DNA of 64,000 bases, taken from Natronoflexus pectinivorans (GTDB lineage Bacteria; Bacteroidota; Bacteroidia; Bacteroidales; Marinilabiliaceae). Below the pieces are notes generated by a model, which saw only the letters and a list, made by a program, of their open reading frames with translations, was not told where the DNA came from and searched no databases. The stretch covers positions 62,001-126,000 of the forward strand of contig NZ_SLWK01000005.1 in the NCBI RefSeq assembly GCF_004345615.1, read 5' to 3'. A program made the position numbers and the translations under genes. Shown piece by piece: positions 63,072 through 64,000 of the stretch; positions within the stretch are counted from its first letter, which is position 1, and each line of letters starts with the position of its first letter.

Positions 63072-64000
63072 ATGACATTAGCCATTCGCATAGCCATCAG
63101 GTATCTGTTTGCCAAAAAGAGCCAGAACATCATCAACATCATATCGTGGATCTCTGTGATTGGCATTCTTACCGGTTCGCTCGGATTGCTTCTTGTTTTA
63201 TCTGTATTTAATGGACTTCATGGCCTAATTGGATCATTTTTCAGCACTTTCGACCCCGATTTTAAAATAGAACCCGAAAGGGGCAAAGTTTTCAGCATCG
63301 ACAGCATTGATTATCGCGGATTGGTTGCCATTGACGGTGTGGAGGCCGCCACCATGGTAATGGAAGACCATGTTCTGTTCAGGTTTAGTAACCGACAGGT
63401 GCCGGGGCGGGTTTTAGGAGTTGATGATTCATTCAACCAGGTATCGGCCATTGATACCATTATTGTGGATGGAGAGTTCAGACTGCAATACAACAACATG
63501 CCGGAGGCAGTTGTTGGTTATGCATTGGCCAGCCAATTGGCATTGCGAATGAACTTCGTCACACCGCTTATGATGTACGCGCCTGAACGCACAGGCCGTA
63601 TCAACCCGGCACGTCCCGATCAGGCTTTTCGTTCTCAATATGCACAGCCTTCGGGCATGTTTATGGTCAACCAGATTGACTACGACGCCGGCTATGTCAT
63701 CATCCACATAAATCAGGCACGGGAACTATTGGATTATGATGAAAGTACTGTTTCGTGGATTGGCGTGAGGGTGACAGAAGGCGTTCGTCAGGAGGGAGTG
63801 CGACAAAGATTACAAAATCATTTGGGGGATCACTTCACGGTTAAAAACCGTGAAGAGCAGCACGACACTTTCTTTCGTATGATGAAAGTTGAAAAACTGA
63901 TGTCGTACCTCATCCTCTCATTCATTCTGCTGATTGCCATTTTTAACGTGATTGGAACGCTTTCGATGTTGATTTTTGAAAAAAAGGAGAGCATCACCAC
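63072..64000 (+). CDS. LolC/LolE-type ABC transporter permease, partial
   Basis: The first 309 codons of a protein that runs off the right edge. A membrane helix near residues 20-50 (ISWISVIGILTGSLGLLLVL) precedes a large periplasmic domain (about residues 55-275), then a second helix begins at SYLILSFILLIAIFNVIGTL. The layout, with the FtsX-type family start YLFAKKSQNIINIISWIS, matches the lipoprotein-releasing LolC/E permease family. These extract lipoproteins from the inner membrane for transport to the outer one. In relatives it sits beside rbfA (from memory). It starts six bases after the methyltransferase gene. Confidence 0.88.
   Translation, partial: MTLAIRIAIRYLFAKKSQNIINIISWISVIGILTGSLGLLLVLSVFNGLHGLIGSFFSTFDPDFKIEPERGKVFSIDSIDYRGLVAIDGVEAATMVMEDHVLFRFSNRQVPGRVLGVDDSFNQVSAIDTIIVDGEFRLQYNNMPEAVVGYALASQLALRMNFVTPLMMYAPERTGRINPARPDQAFRSQYAQPSGMFMVNQIDYDAGYVIIHINQARELLDYDESTVSWIGVRVTEGVRQEGVRQRLQNHLGDHFTVKNREEQHDTFFRMMKVEKLMSYLILSFILLIAIFNVIGTLSMLIFEKKESIT

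Overview
The window looks like a chromosomal segment of a Bacteroidota bacterium, probably a marine or sediment member of the Marinilabiliales/Bacteroidales side of the phylum (inference). The evidence is the set of Bacteroidota-type families (DUF4270 lipoprotein, GlgA-like short glycosyltransferase beside panC-panD, OFA-type MFS carriers, PspC/PadR cluster, 67K-type SppA), C-terminal domains of the type IX secretion or FlgD-like kind on two exported proteins, lipoprotein signal peptides, single-chain glycyl-tRNA synthetase, promoters resembling the Bacteroidota TAnnTTTG -7 box, and AT-rich intergenic DNA. No phage, transposase, CRISPR array or rRNA operon is visible. Most of the window is core chromosome with small accessory insertions.

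Layout. 1-3.0 kb: the start of an unknown membrane protein and, upstream of it, a membrane-spanning regulator that joins a PLC-like exterior domain and a LamG domain to a cytoplasmic SARP-like DNA-binding region. 3-9.6 kb: nagB, the DUF4270/GlgA-like pair, divergent panC-panD, and radA. 9.6-24.9 kb: a class A PBP, a large multi-PAS histidine kinase with a pseudo-receiver, dxs, a radical SAM/SPASM protein, a K+/H+ antiporter, glyS, an MFS carrier, a CAP-domain protein and a small lipoprotein. 25-29 kb: a three-FAS1 lipoprotein, a palindromic intergenic element, an OsmC protein, riboflavin synthase and a UPF0175/DUF3368 toxin-antitoxin pair. 29.3-41.2 kb: an SDR reductase overlapping a second class A PBP, a GH16 glucanase and a GH50-like hydrolase, asd, a lamin-tail-domain exported protein, and purine nucleoside phosphorylase.

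41.2-49.4 kb: sppA-lpxK-pnp run as a minus-strand block, then folK, upp, a GNAT/FemAB-like protein, radC, and rpsT set between two identical tRNA-Glu genes, then a PAS/MCP-like protein and a tiny secreted protein with cysteines every seven residues. 49.8-56.9 kb: a two-component system, an outer-membrane-like protein, a metallophosphoesterase lipoprotein, an OFA-type MFS carrier, a divergent FKBP and a DUF418 membrane protein. 56.9-57.8 kb: tiny membrane ORFs and a possible broken gene. 58.1-61.5 kb: an operon of a small ORF, a PadR regulator and two PspC-domain paralogues, preceded by two inverted repeats around a promoter. 61.9-64 kb: rbfA, a methyltransferase and the start of a LolC/LolE-type permease.

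The most unusual items are the one-component transmembrane regulator at 437-3031 whose PLC-like domain appears to have lost both catalytic histidines; the PadR/PspC operon with operator-like repeats; the cysteine-heptad protein close to a sensor kinase with a Cys/His-rich exterior; and three kinds of palindromic intergenic repeat. Domain assignments come from reading the translations, so residue ranges are approximate.
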